Assembly (NCBI RefSeq): GCF_014217855.1
Contig: NZ_CP059059.1
Location: 1,922,001-1,986,000, forward strand
Reading direction: 5' to 3'
Source of the DNA: Synechococcus sp. HK01-R
GTDB lineage: Bacteria > Cyanobacteriota > Cyanobacteriia > PCC-6307 > Cyanobiaceae
Length of the DNA stretch: 64,000 nt
The notes below the pieces were generated by a model. That model made no database searches and was not told the DNA's origin. It saw only the letters and a program-made list of their open reading frames with translations. The position numbers were made by a program, and so were the translations under genes. Shown in pieces: positions 28,706-37,037 of this stretch (position 1 is its first letter; each line of letters opens with the position of its first letter).

Positions 28706-30610
28706 ATGCTGGAACAAGGCCAGATCCAGATCCACACTGAAAATATATTTCCAATCATCAAAAAGGCTGTCTATTCCGGCCATGAAGTATTTCTCAGAGA
28801 ACTCGTAAGCAATGCTGCCGATGCCATCAACAAGCGGAGGATGGCTTCGATGGCGGGTGATTGCAGCGAGGGCCCAGACGGACTGATAAAGCTGACAATC
28901 GACCGTGAGAAGAAAGCAGTTACTTTTAGCGATAATGGAATTGGCATGACTTCTGATGAAGTCAAGCGTTATATCAATCAGGTAGCCTTTTCAAGCGCCG
29001 AGGATTTTCTTGAAAAATACAAACAAGAACAAGATGCGATTATTGGACACTTTGGCTTGGGCTTCTATTCCAGCTTCATGGTTGCACGTGAAGTAGAACT
29101 GGTTACCAAGTCAGCACGACCTGATAGCCAAGCGGTTCGCTGGACCTGTGACGGTTCGCCCAGTTTCACGTTGTCAGAGGCGGAACGAAGCGAACCTGGA
29201 ACCGACGTCATCCTCCACTTGCTTGAGGACGAGCTTGAGTATCTAGAACCAGCAAGACTTCGTACACTCATCCAGCAGTATTGCGATTTCATGCCAGTCG
29301 CAGTAGAACTGGAAGGAGAATCAATTAACAAGCAAAAGGCTCCATGGCGTCAGAGCCCTAGAGAACTTAATGACGAAGATTACATCGAGTTATATCGTTA
29401 CCTTTACCCTTTCCAGGGCGACCCTTTGCTTTGGGTTCACCTCAACACCGATTACCCATACTCACTCCAAGGCATTCTCTATTTCCCCAAAATCAGTGGT
29501 CGAGCCGATTGGGAGAATGGAGAGATTAAGCTCTATTGCAACCAAGTGTTTGTCAGCGATTCGATCAAGGAAATTGTCCCTCGATACCTGCTACCACTTA
29601 GGGGTGTCATTGATTCTCCCGATATCCCATTAAATGTAAGTCGGAGTGCTCTTCAAACAGATCGGAGAGTTCGGTCCATTGGCAATTTCGTCGCCAAGAA
29701 GATTGCTGACCGACTGAAGGCACTGATGAAGGATGATCCCAGTAAGTATGCACAGGCATGGGATTCACTCGCACCCTTCATCAAAATCGGAGCTATGGAG
29801 GATGAAAAATTTGCGGACCAGGTTGAATCGATTGTCATCTTTGGTACAAGCCATCATCAAACCTCAGAGGGCAATGCCCCCGTCATGCAATCGGACTCCG
29901 GTCGAGAGCTCACGACACTGGAGGCTTATTGCTCTCGACAAAAAGAAGGAAGCGAATCAAAACGCATCCTTTATTGCAGTGATGAAATTGCCCAATCAGC
30001 TGCCCTTAATCTCTGGACAGAGCAAGGAGCTGAGGTGCTGTTTGCGGATAGCATCATCGACAGCCAATTCATCCCATGGCTTGAGGCAAGGCATCAAGAG
30101 TTGAAGTTCCAGCGAGTGGACTCAGAACTCGATGAGTCGCTCCGTGACGAATCAAAGGAACTTGCCGATCAAAATGGAGAAACACAAAGTGAGTCATTGA
30201 GAGCGTTAATGAAGGAGGCGCTGTCCAATGACAAAGTCACCATTCAAGTGCAGGGTCTCAGGGGTGGTCTGGATGCACCTGCCGCCCTGATTTTGCTCCC
30301 TGAGCAAATGCGCAGGCTGAACGACATCGGGGCGCTCATGGACCAACGCCTACCAGGGTTACCAGAGCACCACGTGCTTGTGGTCAATCGCAATCACCCC
30401 TTGGTGAAAGGCCTGCAAAAGCTGGAGGCGGGGGCTGTGCTGACCTCGTCCAGCGCGGAATCTCCAAGCAAGGTCCTTGCAAGGGATCTGGCCACATACC
30501 TCTACGACATGGCGAAGCTCAGCGTCGGAGGCCTCGATCCTCAGGACCTCCACGGTCTTCAGCGACGAAGCACGAAACTGTTGGCAGCACTGATGGAGAG
30601 GGGGGGCTGA
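28706..30610 (+). CDS. htpG: Molecular chaperone HtpG (Hsp90)
   Basis: ATP-dependent Hsp90, 634 residues. N-terminal GHKL ATPase motifs are visible: ELVSNAADAINK (metal/ATP Asn), SDNGIGMT, HFGLGFYSSFMVA; middle-domain NVSRSALQTDRRVRSI and the C-terminal dimerisation region follow. Length is normal. The ATG at 28706 is preceded immediately by a GTG in frame, so the start is uncertain by one codon. The gene is A/T-richer than what lies to its left, marking the start of the lower-GC stretch. Confidence 0.95.
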   Translation: MLEQGQIQIHTENIFPIIKKAVYSGHEVFLRELVSNAADAINKRRMASMAGDCSEGPDGLIKLTIDREKKAVTFSDNGIGMTSDEVKRYINQVAFSSAEDFLEKYKQEQDAIIGHFGLGFYSSFMVAREVELVTKSARPDSQAVRWTCDGSPSFTLSEAERSEPGTDVILHLLEDELEYLEPARLRTLIQQYCDFMPVAVELEGESINKQKAPWRQSPRELNDEDYIELYRYLYPFQGDPLLWVHLNTDYPYSLQGILYFPKISGRADWENGEIKLYCNQVFVSDSIKEIVPRYLLPLRGVIDSPDIPLNVSRSALQTDRRVRSIGNFVAKKIADRLKALMKDDPSKYAQAWDSLAPFIKIGAMEDEKFADQVESIVIFGTSHHQTSEGNAPVMQSDSGRELTTLEAYCSRQKEGSESKRILYCSDEIAQSAALNLWTEQGAEVLFADSIIDSQFIPWLEARHQELKFQRVDSELDESLRDESKELADQNGETQSESLRALMKEALSNDKVTIQVQGLRGGLDAPAALILLPEQMRRLNDIGALMDQRLPGLPEHHVLVVNRNHPLVKGLQKLEAGAVLTSSSAESPSKVLARDLATYLYDMAKLSVGGLDPQDLHGLQRRSTKLLAALMERGG

Positions 30611-30623
30611 GCCCCTGCTTTGC

Positions 30624-30629
30624 TAGAAT
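30624..30629 (+). promoter_or_regulatory. Extended -10 promoter of rpmB
   Basis: TAGAAT preceded by TGC (extended -10), 46 bases before the rpmB ATG and 14 bases after the htpG stop. A 5-bp hairpin with a TAAC loop (30638-30651) follows in the predicted leader. Confidence 0.5.
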
Positions 30630-30674
30630 CCTGGTTTGGTCCTAACGGACCGCAGATCAATAGAGGATTCGACC

Positions 30675-30911
30675 ATGTCTCGGGTGTGCCAACTCACCGG
30701 AACACGCGCCAACAACGGCATGGCGGTGAGCCACTCTCACATCCGCACCAAGAAACTGCAGCAGGCCAATCTGCAGCAGCGTCGGCTTTGGTGGGCGGAG
30801 GGCAAGCGCTGGGTCAACCTGCGTATCACGACACGCGCTCTTAAAACGATTCAGAAGAAAGGTCTTGGCGCTTATGCCAAGTCACTTGGTATTGATCTCA
30901 GCAAGATCTGA
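30675..30911 (+). CDS. rpmB: 50S ribosomal protein L28
   Basis: A 78-residue ribosomal protein. The N-terminal [26 protein letters not shown] and [19 protein letters not shown] segments are the L28 signature. The ATG at 30675 begins exactly at the conserved N terminus; the 13 extra codons upstream in frame are leader. Preceded by its own promoter. Confidence 0.96.
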   Translation: MSRVCQLTGTRANNGMAVSHSHIRTKKLQQANLQQRRLWWAEGKRWVNLRITTRALKTIQKKGLGAYAKSLGIDLSKI

Positions 30912-30946
30912 TTGCTCCTAGGGTCAAGCAGTCAGGTCCAGACCCA

Positions 30947-31513
30947 ATGAACTTCAACCGTCGTCAGCTCCTCCGACTACTAGTTGTCGGTGGAGCTTTT
31001 TTTTGCCGTGGAAGGTCTGCTCAAGCCCTTGGTGGAACAATGCCTGCCATTGGCAGCGTTGCGCCAATGTTTGACCTGGAAGGAACCGACCGAACCAATC
31101 CTGATCAAAAACGTTGGTCTCTAAATGACTTTCAGGGACGCTGGCTCGTTCTCTACTTTTATCCAAGAGATTTCACATCAGGATGCACGATTGAGGCGCA
31201 TGGCTTTCAAAGTCTCGTCAACGAATTTGATCAAGCGGGGGCCAGCATCGTTGCCATCAGTGCGGATAATTTGGAAGAGCATGAATCCTTCTGCACCAGT
31301 GAAGGTCTTGACTTTCCCTTGCTGTCAGATCCAGACGGAGCTGTGAGCCGACGCTATGGGTCATGGATGCCGCCATACTCGATGCGCCATACATTCCTCA
31401 TCGACCCAGAAGGAGTGCTCTCGGAGAGCTGGACAGGTGTTCGCCCCGTCGGACACGCACGTGAGGTGCTCAGAACACTTCAGACCGCATGCCAACAAAA
31501 TCGACGAGTTTGA
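30947..31513 (+). CDS. Exported PrxQ/BCP-type peroxiredoxin, 1-Cys
   Basis: Thiol peroxidase reducing H2O2 or organic peroxides. The 188-residue product has an RR-containing signal-like N terminus (NRRQLLRLLVVGGAFF, residues 4-19, Tat-like), then a thioredoxin fold with SLNDFQGRWLVLYFYPRDFTSGC, the peroxidatic Cys being C80. The resolving Cys that PrxQ usually carries five residues later is replaced by His85, so it should act as a 1-Cys enzyme or with another partner. Location would be lumen or periplasm if the signal is used. Confidence 0.85.
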   Translation: MNFNRRQLLRLLVVGGAFFCRGRSAQALGGTMPAIGSVAPMFDLEGTDRTNPDQKRWSLNDFQGRWLVLYFYPRDFTSGCTIEAHGFQSLVNEFDQAGASIVAISADNLEEHESFCTSEGLDFPLLSDPDGAVSRRYGSWMPPYSMRHTFLIDPEGVLSESWTGVRPVGHAREVLRTLQTACQQNRRV

Positions 31514-31554
31514 CAAGCAGAGCAAATTAGGGAAAGGTAGAAGAAGGCCTACAT

Positions 31555-31578
31555 AGGCTGTCCTCTCAAGGGCAGCCT
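31555..31578 (+). promoter_or_regulatory. Hairpin just upstream of ggpS
   Basis: Two 9-base arms (31555-31563, 31570-31578) pair through eight Watson-Crick pairs and one G-U around a 6-base loop, ending 15 bases before the ggpS ATG. It has no T run. It could block or pace ribosome access, or be the operator of a regulator; both are inference. Confidence 0.35.
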
Positions 31579-31593
31579 CGGAGATGGATTTTC

Positions 31594-33075
31594 ATGGCGA
31601 GCAAAAAGGGCACAAGTTCATTCATCCTTCTGTATCACCGAACTCCCTTCGATGCGGTTGTTGATTCAGAAGGAAGAATTCAATGGGCTGACCAAAAAAG
31701 TCCTAATGGCATAATACCTACACTGAGAAATTTATTCTTGAGCAATCTCGACGGAACATGGATTGCCTGGAGAGAAGTAAATGAAGAAAATGATGATTCG
31801 GTCCAACGAACACTGATGTCAAATCCAGCACCATTTGTGCTCAAGAGAATCCCTCTAAATAGCAAACAAATCAATAGCTTTTATCACGTTACCTCAAAGG
31901 AATCTTTCTGGCCAATCCTTCATACGTTCCCCACTTACTTCGATGTCAATAATGCAGACTGGGGAATTTTTGAAACTGTGAATCAACGATTTGCCAATGC
32001 GGCCTGCGAAGAGGCGGCTGAAGGTGCAATTGTCTGGGTCCATGACTACAACCTTTGGCTCGCTCCTGGAATGATTCGAGAGCAGCGTCCAGATCTGAAG
32101 ATTGCATTTTTTCATCATACTCCTTTTCCAAGCAATGACGTGTTCTCTATCTTGCCTTGGCGCGACCAAATTCTCAAAAGCCTTTTATGCTGCGATGTTG
32201 TCGGGTTTCATATACCGAGATATACAGAAAATTTTGCACGTGCAGCAAGCTGCCTCATTGGTGCCAAGAAAGGGCCAAAAGTACCTGTAGGTGCAAGATT
32301 TCTTGAATCAGGAACGGCTTTGAGCGAACCATCTGAAACGCAGGTGCTGGAATATAACGGTCGAACAATTAGATTATTATCTTCACCTGTAGGAACATCG
32401 CCAGACTTAATTCAGGAGCTTGTTCATGAAGAAGAGATCAAAAAATTATCTCAACAGATTGAAGAAGATACACGTAAGGGTAGAAAGCTAATTTTGTCAG
32501 CTAGCCGAGTTGACTACACAAAAGGGAATGAAGAACTCTTGCTATCATTCGAACGATTACTTGAGCGTCGGCCAGAACTTCATGGACGGGTCGTTTTGAT
32601 GTTGGCGTGTGTTTCAGCAGCAAGCGGCATGAAAATCTATGAGGACACGCAGAGATCAATTGAAGAGATGGCAGGGAGGATCAATGGACGCTTTAGCCTG
32701 ATCGATTGGGTGCCAGTAAGATTCTCTACAAGAAGAATACCTTATAGAGAGATGATTGCTTGGTTTACTCGGTCGGACATTTGCTGGATCACTCCATTAC
32801 GAGATGGTCTTAATCTCGTAGCAAAAGAATATGCAGCTGCAAGAAAAGGGCAAGATGGCGTTCTTGTCCTCTCAGAGTTTACTGGGGCATCTGTAGTACT
32901 CGATGGTGCTGTGCTAACCAATCCTTACTCACATAGAAAAATGGATGAAGCCATTGATATTGCCCTTTCCATGCCACCAGAAGAGCAGATCTTGAGGATG
33001 GAAAAAATGACGTCTGCGGTGGAAAGTTTTACGGTTTCAGACTGGGCTGAGGAACAGCTCGGAGCCATGAGCTAG
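31594..33075 (+). CDS. ggpS: Glucosylglycerol-phosphate synthase
   Basis: Transfers glucose from ADP-glucose to glycerol-3-phosphate, the first step to the osmolyte glucosylglycerol. The 493-residue product is a GT20 (trehalose-phosphate-synthase-like) enzyme with VHDYNLWLAPGMIREQRPDLKIAFFHHTPFPS, SRVDYTKG and TPLRDGLNLVAKEYAAAR. The start resembles Synechocystis GgpS (short N terminus with FILLYHRTPFD), and it directly precedes a complete glucosylglycerol transporter. The phosphatase (GgpP/StpA) is not in the window. Codon use is A/T-richer than flanks. Plain trehalose-6-P synthase is the alternative; context argues against it. Confidence 0.92.
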   Translation: MASKKGTSSFILLYHRTPFDAVVDSEGRIQWADQKSPNGIIPTLRNLFLSNLDGTWIAWREVNEENDDSVQRTLMSNPAPFVLKRIPLNSKQINSFYHVTSKESFWPILHTFPTYFDVNNADWGIFETVNQRFANAACEEAAEGAIVWVHDYNLWLAPGMIREQRPDLKIAFFHHTPFPSNDVFSILPWRDQILKSLLCCDVVGFHIPRYTENFARAASCLIGAKKGPKVPVGARFLESGTALSEPSETQVLEYNGRTIRLLSSPVGTSPDLIQELVHEEEIKKLSQQIEEDTRKGRKLILSASRVDYTKGNEELLLSFERLLERRPELHGRVVLMLACVSAASGMKIYEDTQRSIEEMAGRINGRFSLIDWVPVRFSTRRIPYREMIAWFTRSDICWITPLRDGLNLVAKEYAAARKGQDGVLVLSEFTGASVVLDGAVLTNPYSHRKMDEAIDIALSMPPEEQILRMEKMTSAVESFTVSDWAEEQLGAMS

Positions 33076-33083
33076 GTGAATCA

Positions 33084-34364
33084 ATGAGGTTCATGCAACT
33101 TCGTCGCGCCACCACGACGCTGCTAATTGTCTTGCTCGTCGTCATGACATGGTTGGGTCTAAAGACTGCTCTTGCGAGCCAGACAGTGGATGTAAAGGTA
33201 CTAATGCCGGCTCCATTCGCTGATGCGACGAAACCCCTGGTGGATCAGTTTAACCAAGAACATCATGGTCATGTTCGTCTTTCCGTGGTCAAAGGACCGC
33301 TTGAGACAGAGGCAATCTCCGACCTTGCTATCAGCAGTTTGTTGCTTGGAAATCCACCATTCGATGCTTTATTAATGGATGTGACATGGGTCCCCAAATA
33401 TGCCAAGGCTGGATGGTTGCAGCCATTGGACCAGTGGTTTGAAAAAGCGGAGTTTGAGCAGCTGGCCAAAGGAGTTCAACCAGGGAATGAATTCGAAGGC
33501 CAAATCGTCCGCTGGCCATTTGTCGCAAGTATGGGGCTTCTCTACTGGAGAACAGACCTTATGGATGCACCACCACGGACCCCAGATGAGTTAGTCAAGA
33601 TCAGTAAGCAATTACAATCAGACCAAAAGGTACCGTGGGGGTACGTTTGGCAAGGACGACAATATGAAGGATTGAGCTGTGTCTTTCTGGAAATGATTCA
33701 TGGCTTTGGAGGGATTTGGTATGACCCATCCACAGGCACTATTGGACTGGATCAAAAACCAGGTCTTGCTGCTGCCAATTGGTTAACTAACCTGATCAAA
33801 GACGGCATTAGCCCACGAGCTGTCGCAAATTTTACTGAGGCAGAATCGTTGCAGAGTTTCAAAATGGGGGAATCAGCATTCATGAGGAACTGGCCGTACG
33901 CGTGGGCTGAATTACAAAAGGAAGATAGTTCCGTGAAGGGGAAGGTGGCGGTGACGACGATGGTCGCAACTAGTGAAGAAAATTCTGCAGCCACTCTAGG
34001 AAGCTGGGGATTGTCGATTTTGAATGGCACAAAGCATGCGGATGAAACAGCAACAGCCATTCGCTTTCTAACATCACAGTCAGCACAGCGGACCTTAGCC
34101 ATGTCTCATGGATATACCCCCACATCCACCGAACTGTTTAATGATCCTGAGTTATTGACTATTAATCCAATACTCCCTGAATTATCAATTGCACTGAATC
34201 ATGCAATTGCACGTCCAGAGACTCCCCTCTACGCACAGATAAGCGATGCTTTACAACGCAACCTGAACAGCGCCTTAACCGGTGAATCCCCCTCAAATCA
34301 AAGCATGCAGGAGACAGAAATATCTACCGAATATATCATTAAATCAGCAGGAGGGCGCAGATGA
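33084..34364 (+). CDS. ggtB: Glucosylglycerol ABC transporter, substrate-binding protein
   Basis: A 426-residue extracellular binding protein (SBP family 1, MalE-like) with an N-terminal signal anchor (about 11-31). VDVKVLMPAPFADATKPLVDQFNQEHHGHVRLSVV and DALLMDVTWVPKYAKAGWLQPLDQWF match sugar-binding proteins. It starts 8 bases after ggpS and overlaps ggtC by 4. In Synechocystis this system imports glucosylglycerol, sucrose and trehalose, recovering leaked osmolyte; that role is inferred here from order and homology. Confidence 0.88.
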   Translation: MRFMQLRRATTTLLIVLLVVMTWLGLKTALASQTVDVKVLMPAPFADATKPLVDQFNQEHHGHVRLSVVKGPLETEAISDLAISSLLLGNPPFDALLMDVTWVPKYAKAGWLQPLDQWFEKAEFEQLAKGVQPGNEFEGQIVRWPFVASMGLLYWRTDLMDAPPRTPDELVKISKQLQSDQKVPWGYVWQGRQYEGLSCVFLEMIHGFGGIWYDPSTGTIGLDQKPGLAAANWLTNLIKDGISPRAVANFTEAESLQSFKMGESAFMRNWPYAWAELQKEDSSVKGKVAVTTMVATSEENSAATLGSWGLSILNGTKHADETATAIRFLTSQSAQRTLAMSHGYTPTSTELFNDPELLTINPILPELSIALNHAIARPETPLYAQISDALQRNLNSALTGESPSNQSMQETEISTEYIIKSAGGRR

Positions 34365-35230
34365 TCTATCTTTTATTGCCAGCATTTATTCTCTTACTAC
34401 TAGTTTATGGAGCCCCAATGCTCCATTATTTATGGATGAGTTTTCACGCCAACTCTGTTTTAACTGGCTTGATGCCTGAATTTAATGGTGGTGCTAATTG
34501 GGTACGTATCGTTTCAGATGGTCGTTTCTGGCAGGACGCAATACAAACAGGTCGGTTTGCCGTTGTCTCGGTCGGTGTTGAATTCATATTGGCGGTTGCA
34601 ATTGCTATTTTGCTCGATCAGCGTTGGCGAGGTCGAGGCACTGTTCGTGCTGTGACGCTGATCCCCTGGGCGTTGCCTACGACTGTGATGGCACTTGGCT
34701 GGCGTTGGATCTTTAACTCACCGTATGGACCATTAAATCAGTTGACCGATCTTGTTGGTATTGAAACTCTGAATATCCTTTCCAATCCTTCGATTAGCTG
34801 GATCGCAACAGTTATTGGAGATGTTTGGAAAACAACTCCCTTCATGGCCTTGATCCTGTTAGCAGGTTTGCAATCTATTCCAAAGGATCTCTATGAAGCC
34901 TTTAAGTTAGAAGGAGGAGGCAATTGGTTGTGTTTACGCGACGTCACATTGCCGCTATTGCAGCCGTATATAGCAATTGCATTGATTTTTCGATTAGCGC
35001 AGGCATTTGGGGTTTTTGATCTTATTCAAGTGATGACTGGTGGTGGCCCCGCAAGCAGCACGGAGAGTCTTTCTTTATATGCCTATTTAAATGCCATGCG
35101 GTTCCTGGACTTTGGATACAGTGCCACACTTGTTGTGGCTAGTTTCGTCCTCCTTACCTTGGTTTGCGCCACTGTCTGGATCATCGCTGGCCGATGGCAA
35201 CAGATCAATCAAAAATTCGGTAGATCATGA
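34361..35230 (+). CDS. ggtC: Glucosylglycerol ABC transporter, permease
   Basis: A 289-residue MalF-type permease with six membrane segments; the EAA coupling loop is YEAFKLEGGGNWLCLRDVTLPLLQPY. It overlaps ggtB (4 bases, ATGA) and ggtD (4 bases). It differs from the second sugar-type permease in this window at 60.7 kb, which stands alone. Confidence 0.88.
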   Translation: MIYLLLPAFILLLLVYGAPMLHYLWMSFHANSVLTGLMPEFNGGANWVRIVSDGRFWQDAIQTGRFAVVSVGVEFILAVAIAILLDQRWRGRGTVRAVTLIPWALPTTVMALGWRWIFNSPYGPLNQLTDLVGIETLNILSNPSISWIATVIGDVWKTTPFMALILLAGLQSIPKDLYEAFKLEGGGNWLCLRDVTLPLLQPYIAIALIFRLAQAFGVFDLIQVMTGGGPASSTESLSLYAYLNAMRFLDFGYSATLVVASFVLLTLVCATVWIIAGRWQQINQKFGRS

Positions 35231-36045
35231 ATCGACTCAGAAGTCTGTGGATCGCAATACTCTTAGCCTGGTCTCTTGGACCACTGGTATGGCAGCTTTA
35301 CACATCGTTCAGTAGTGACCAAGCACTATTAGAGCCATTGACTAGTCTGGATAATCGATGGACATTGTCGCATTACCGATCTATTTTAAATAGTGAACCA
35401 CCATTCTGGAAATACTTAGTAAACAGTCTGATTGTCTCAGTATTCAGCACACTACTCACACTAGTTTTGGCTTTTCCTGCAGCTTACGCCATCACTAGAT
35501 TGGGAAAGAAAATAGCTCGTACCTTGTCAGCTGGACTTGTCCTTGCTGCACTCTTCCCATTTGTACTTTTATTTTTGGCGCTTCTTGAATTTGCGAGAAC
35601 ATTCAATCTTGGTAATCATCTGCTGGCCTTATGTTTGCCTTATGCAGCGCTATCACAACCATTGGCCATCCTGATTCTTGCCGCAGCAATACGTGATCTT
35701 CCCACTGAACTCGAAGACGCGGCAAGACTTGAAGGCTTTTCCTTGTGGCAGCGTGTACGTTGGATTCTTCTTCCAATTTTGGGCCCAGCAATTACAAGCA
35801 CAGGCATTTTGGTGTTTCTCTTCTGTTGGAACGAATATCCAATTGCACTAACCTGGATAAGTGATTCAGAGCTCTTGACTTTACCTGTAGCGATTGCACG
35901 TATTGCCGGTTCATCCGTGTACTCAGTCCCCTATGGTGCCTATGCTGCAGCAACAGTACTTGCAGCCATACCTCTAATGATTCTTGTCATCATCTTTCAA
36001 AAATCAATTGTCAGTGGTCTGACTTCAGGTGCAGTAAAATCATGA
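35227..36045 (+). CDS. ggtD: Glucosylglycerol ABC transporter, permease
   Basis: A 272-residue MalG-type permease, partner of GgtC. Six membrane segments, with the EAA loop LEDAARLEGFSLWQRVRWILLPILGPA. Start overlaps ggtC and end overlaps ggtA by 4 bases each, so the operon is translated as a coupled unit. Confidence 0.88.
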   Translation: MNRLRSLWIAILLAWSLGPLVWQLYTSFSSDQALLEPLTSLDNRWTLSHYRSILNSEPPFWKYLVNSLIVSVFSTLLTLVLAFPAAYAITRLGKKIARTLSAGLVLAALFPFVLLFLALLEFARTFNLGNHLLALCLPYAALSQPLAILILAAAIRDLPTELEDAARLEGFSLWQRVRWILLPILGPAITSTGILVFLFCWNEYPIALTWISDSELLTLPVAIARIAGSSVYSVPYGAYAAATVLAAIPLMILVIIFQKSIVSGLTSGAVKS

Positions 36046-37013
36046 CCTTGACTTTAACTAACGTCAGCTTCAAGATTGGTGATCAAGACATCCTACGTGA
36101 TTTAAGTTTTACTGTTAAGCCAGGGGAATGCCTAGCACTTGTAGGCCCCAGTGGTTGCGGCAAAAGTACAACACTACGGTTAATTGCTGGTCTAGACCGA
36201 CCAACATCCGGTTCCATTTACCTAGGTCAAGATAATGTCACAGATATTGCTCCAGACAAGAGACGAGTTGGAATGGTATTTCAGAGTTATGCTCTTTACC
36301 CACACTTGTCAGTGGCAGGAAATCTGGAATTGGGATTACGGATCAGAGGGATTACAAAATCACTTCGTATTCGAAAGGTACAGGAGGTTTTGCAAAGGGT
36401 TCAACTGAGTGATCGAGCATCCTTACGTCCGACTCAACTCTCGGGGGGACAACGACAACGCGTTGCTTTGGCTCGCGCCCTTCTTCGTGATCCTAAGGTT
36501 TATCTACTCGATGAACCAATGAGTAATCTTGACGCACAGCTGCGCGAAGAACTACGACCTGAACTCAAGCATTTGATCTTGAAAGAGCAAAAACCAGTGG
36601 TTTATGTAACGCATGATCAACACGAAGCCATGGCTATGGCAGATCAAATCGCAGTTCTTAGAGATGGGCGGCTTGAGCAACTGGCATCCCCGACAATGCT
36701 TTATCAGAAACCTGAAAGTCTTTTTGTTGCTCGTTTTATTGGTCGACCACAAATCAATTTGATCCCCAAGGATGATGGCACAACGATCGGTATACGTCCG
36801 GAATGCCTTCGGCTTGATTCTGTTGGTATCCCCTGTCGGCTTATAGAAAGGGAATGGCTAGGTTCACATCAACTCTGGCTGCTCGACTCACAACATGGAC
36901 ATCTCCGCATCACACTTCCAGCTGACGCTGAGCCAAATGAGACACTTCATGTCAGCTGGAATACAAACGAGCAACATTGTTTCAATACTGATACGGGCAA
37001 ACGCCGTAGCTAG
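36042..37013 (+). CDS. ggtA: Glucosylglycerol ABC transporter, ATPase
   Basis: A 323-residue MalK-like ATPase. Walker [10 protein letters not shown] at 35-43, signature [16 protein letters not shown], Walker [20 protein letters not shown] and a switch His ([13 protein letters not shown]), followed by a C-terminal TOBE/OB-type regulatory domain of about 90 residues. That domain is shorter than in MalK, so regulation may be limited. Ends the ggt operon; the next gene begins 24 bases on. Confidence 0.9.
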   Translation: MTLTLTNVSFKIGDQDILRDLSFTVKPGECLALVGPSGCGKSTTLRLIAGLDRPTSGSIYLGQDNVTDIAPDKRRVGMVFQSYALYPHLSVAGNLELGLRIRGITKSLRIRKVQEVLQRVQLSDRASLRPTQLSGGQRQRVALARALLRDPKVYLLDEPMSNLDAQLREELRPELKHLILKEQKPVVYVTHDQHEAMAMADQIAVLRDGRLEQLASPTMLYQKPESLFVARFIGRPQINLIPKDDGTTIGIRPECLRLDSVGIPCRLIEREWLGSHQLWLLDSQHGHLRITLPADAEPNETLHVSWNTNEQHCFNTDTGKRRS

Positions 37014-37037
37014 TTTGAGCTTGACGATGGTTTCACC

